The notes below the pieces were generated by a model. The model was given only the letters and a program-made list of their open reading frames with translations, was not told the DNA's origin and searched no databases. A stretch of 5,810 bases of DNA from Verrucomicrobiota bacterium. GTDB lineage: Bacteria > Verrucomicrobiota > Lentisphaeria > Oligosphaerales > JAFGRS01. The position numbers and the translations under genes were made by a program. Location: NCBI GenBank assembly GCA_019136035.1, contig JAGVUW010000271.1:1-5810 (forward strand), given 5' to 3'. This document shows positions 4,842-5,810 of the stretch, piece by piece; positions within the stretch are counted from its first letter, which is position 1, and each line of letters starts with the position of its first letter.

Positions 4842-5798
4842 GTGGCATCGACATCCCTCAGCGGCGCGCAGCGCCGCGGCTGGTTCAGCGCTTGCCGAGT
4901 CGTCCTGGGCGCCCTCGTGCTCGGCGCGCTCACGGCGTTCGCTCTCGACGGTACCCAGGCTATCGTCTTCGGCCCCGGCGATACGGTCCGCGTCAGCATG
5001 GCGGAGGACCCCGAGGTCGCCTACGAAGGCGCCATCTCGGCCATCGGCACGATACCCCTGCCGTACCTGCGCGAGTTCCGCATCGCCGGCATGACTCGTG
5101 AGGCGGCCGAGCAGGCCATCTCCGAGGCCCTCTGCAAGGACCTCTACCAGAAGGCCACCGTCTCCATCGCCCTCCTGGCCAAGCTCCCGCCCCCCCCCGA
5201 GCCTCCGAAGCCCCCGGGGAAGGTCTACGCCTACGGCGCCATCACCAAGCCGGGCGTGGTTCTGCTCCCGGCCGAGGGCCAGATCACCGCCATGCAGCTC
5301 GTCAGCGAGATCGGCGGCCTGACCAGTTGGGCGGCGCCCCAGAAGGCCTACATCATCCGCCAGGAAGCCGGCGCCGAGACGGCCGAGAAGATCCCCGTCG
5401 ACCTCAATGTCGTCTTCTCCGGTGAAGCCCCGAAGACCGTCGTGCCCTTCCGCGACGGCGACGTCTTCTTCGTTCCCGGTCAGACCGCGGCAGCCGGGCA
5501 GTTGATGACCAACGACGAGTGTCAGGTGATCATCGTCGGCGAAGTCAACGCCCCCGGCATCATCCGCTTCGCCTCGGGCGAGCAGCGCACCATGATGCGG
5601 GCCATCTTCAAGGCGGCGGGCTTCTCCAAATTCGCCAAAGACAAGGGCGTGCGACTCATCCGCTACAGCGGCGACGGCACCCGCAGCGAACAGGAGATCA
5701 ACGTCAGCGAGATCATCGATGGTGGCTTCCTGGAGAAGGACGTCGAACTCCAGCCCGGCGACATGATCATCGTGCCTCAGAAGGCCATCAATTTTTGA
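4842..5798 (+). CDS. Polysaccharide export (OPX/Wza-like) protein with two SLBB domains
   Basis: Periplasmic/outer-membrane export protein of 318 aa, started by GTG. An N-terminal signal segment (about 16-35) has no lipobox: Cys18 follows FSA and precedes the hydrophobic core. The polysaccharide export domain spans about 41-112, opening with FGPGDTVRV. A proline-rich linker (PPPPEPPKPP, 116-125) leads into SLBB domain 1 (about 128-212, KVYAYGAITKPGVV, ending DGDVFFVPG). SLBB domain 2 (about 228-312, VIIVGEVNAPGII) ends PGDMIIVP. The protein stops six residues later, so the C-terminal amphipathic helix with which E. coli Wza (379 aa) spans the outer membrane is absent. Such short OPX proteins are known to work with a separate outer-membrane barrel, and one is encoded just upstream. 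The gene is probably followed by more export or biosynthesis genes. The wza symbol is withheld because orthology is not established. Confidence 0.9.
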   Translation: MASTSLSGAQRRGWFSACRVVLGALVLGALTAFALDGTQAIVFGPGDTVRVSMAEDPEVAYEGAISAIGTIPLPYLREFRIAGMTREAAEQAISEALCKDLYQKATVSIALLAKLPPPPEPPKPPGKVYAYGAITKPGVVLLPAEGQITAMQLVSEIGGLTSWAAPQKAYIIRQEAGAETAEKIPVDLNVVFSGEAPKTVVPFRDGDVFFVPGQTAAAGQLMTNDECQVIIVGEVNAPGIIRFASGEQRTMMRAIFKAAGFSKFAKDKGVRLIRYSGDGTRSEQEINVSEIIDGGFLEKDVELQPGDMIIVPQKAINF

Positions 5799-5803
5799 CG
5801 ACG

Positions 5804-5810
5804 AGGTGAT
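5804..5810 (+). promoter_or_regulatory. Strong Shine-Dalgarno of a gene beginning beyond the window
   Basis: GAGGTGA followed by T matches the extended Shine-Dalgarno complementary to the 16S rRNA 3' end (GGAGGTGAT) over eight bases. It begins 5 nt after the export gene's stop codon. A start codon is expected within about ten bases after the window edge, which indicates tight operon coupling. Which protein follows cannot be seen. In comparable loci it is often a chain-length/tyrosine kinase protein. Confidence 0.6.

Noticed and set aside
3307..4854. Long minus-strand open frame (515 codons) opposite the barrel gene
   Set aside because: It is low-complexity Val/Ala/Gly/Asp-rich protein mirroring GCC, GTC and GAC codons on the + strand. 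The + strand gene has a signal peptide, a ribosome binding site and a family motif.

Overview
The window is a high-GC stretch from a Gram-negative bacterium. The outer-membrane barrel with signal peptide, the polysaccharide export protein and the strong C/G preference at third codon positions all point that way. The lineage cannot be fixed from this sequence. A PVC-type phylum (Verrucomicrobiota/Kiritimatiellota-like) or a deltaproteobacterial-type organism would both fit, and this is only a guess. All four protein-coding genes are on the + strand.

Layout. Positions 1-311 hold no gene. They contain a cluster of hairpin-forming repeats: two near-identical 60-bp direct copies, with a diverged inverted copy of their core hairpin between them. 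Next come a class I mannose-6-phosphate isomerase (manA, 312-1490) and a five-S1-domain RNA-binding protein of the ribosomal protein S1 family (1619-3088). An intergenic region follows, with a palindrome, a candidate promoter and a leader hairpin (3089-3342). Then come an outer-membrane beta-barrel of the polysaccharide-locus 'beta-barrel porin 2' type (3343-4656), a 185-bp intergenic region with three successive hairpins (4657-4841), and a polysaccharide export (OPX/Wza-like) protein with one export domain and two SLBB domains (GTG start, 4842-5798). The window ends in a strong Shine-Dalgarno sequence, so another gene probably starts just outside it.

How the genes may work together. The last two genes look like the start of an exopolysaccharide export locus. 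The OPX protein stops directly after its second SLBB domain, so it lacks the C-terminal helix by which E. coli Wza crosses the outer membrane. It also has no lipobox. The adjacent barrel could supply the missing outer-membrane channel, giving a split export system (OPX plus separate barrel). ManA could feed mannose precursors to such a polymer, but the S1 gene and two intergenic regions lie between them, so operon membership is not shown. The S1 protein is housekeeping in type.

The least explained signals are the alternating-orientation hairpin repeats at the left edge, which include a compensatory base-pair change, and the hairpin-rich leader in front of the export gene.
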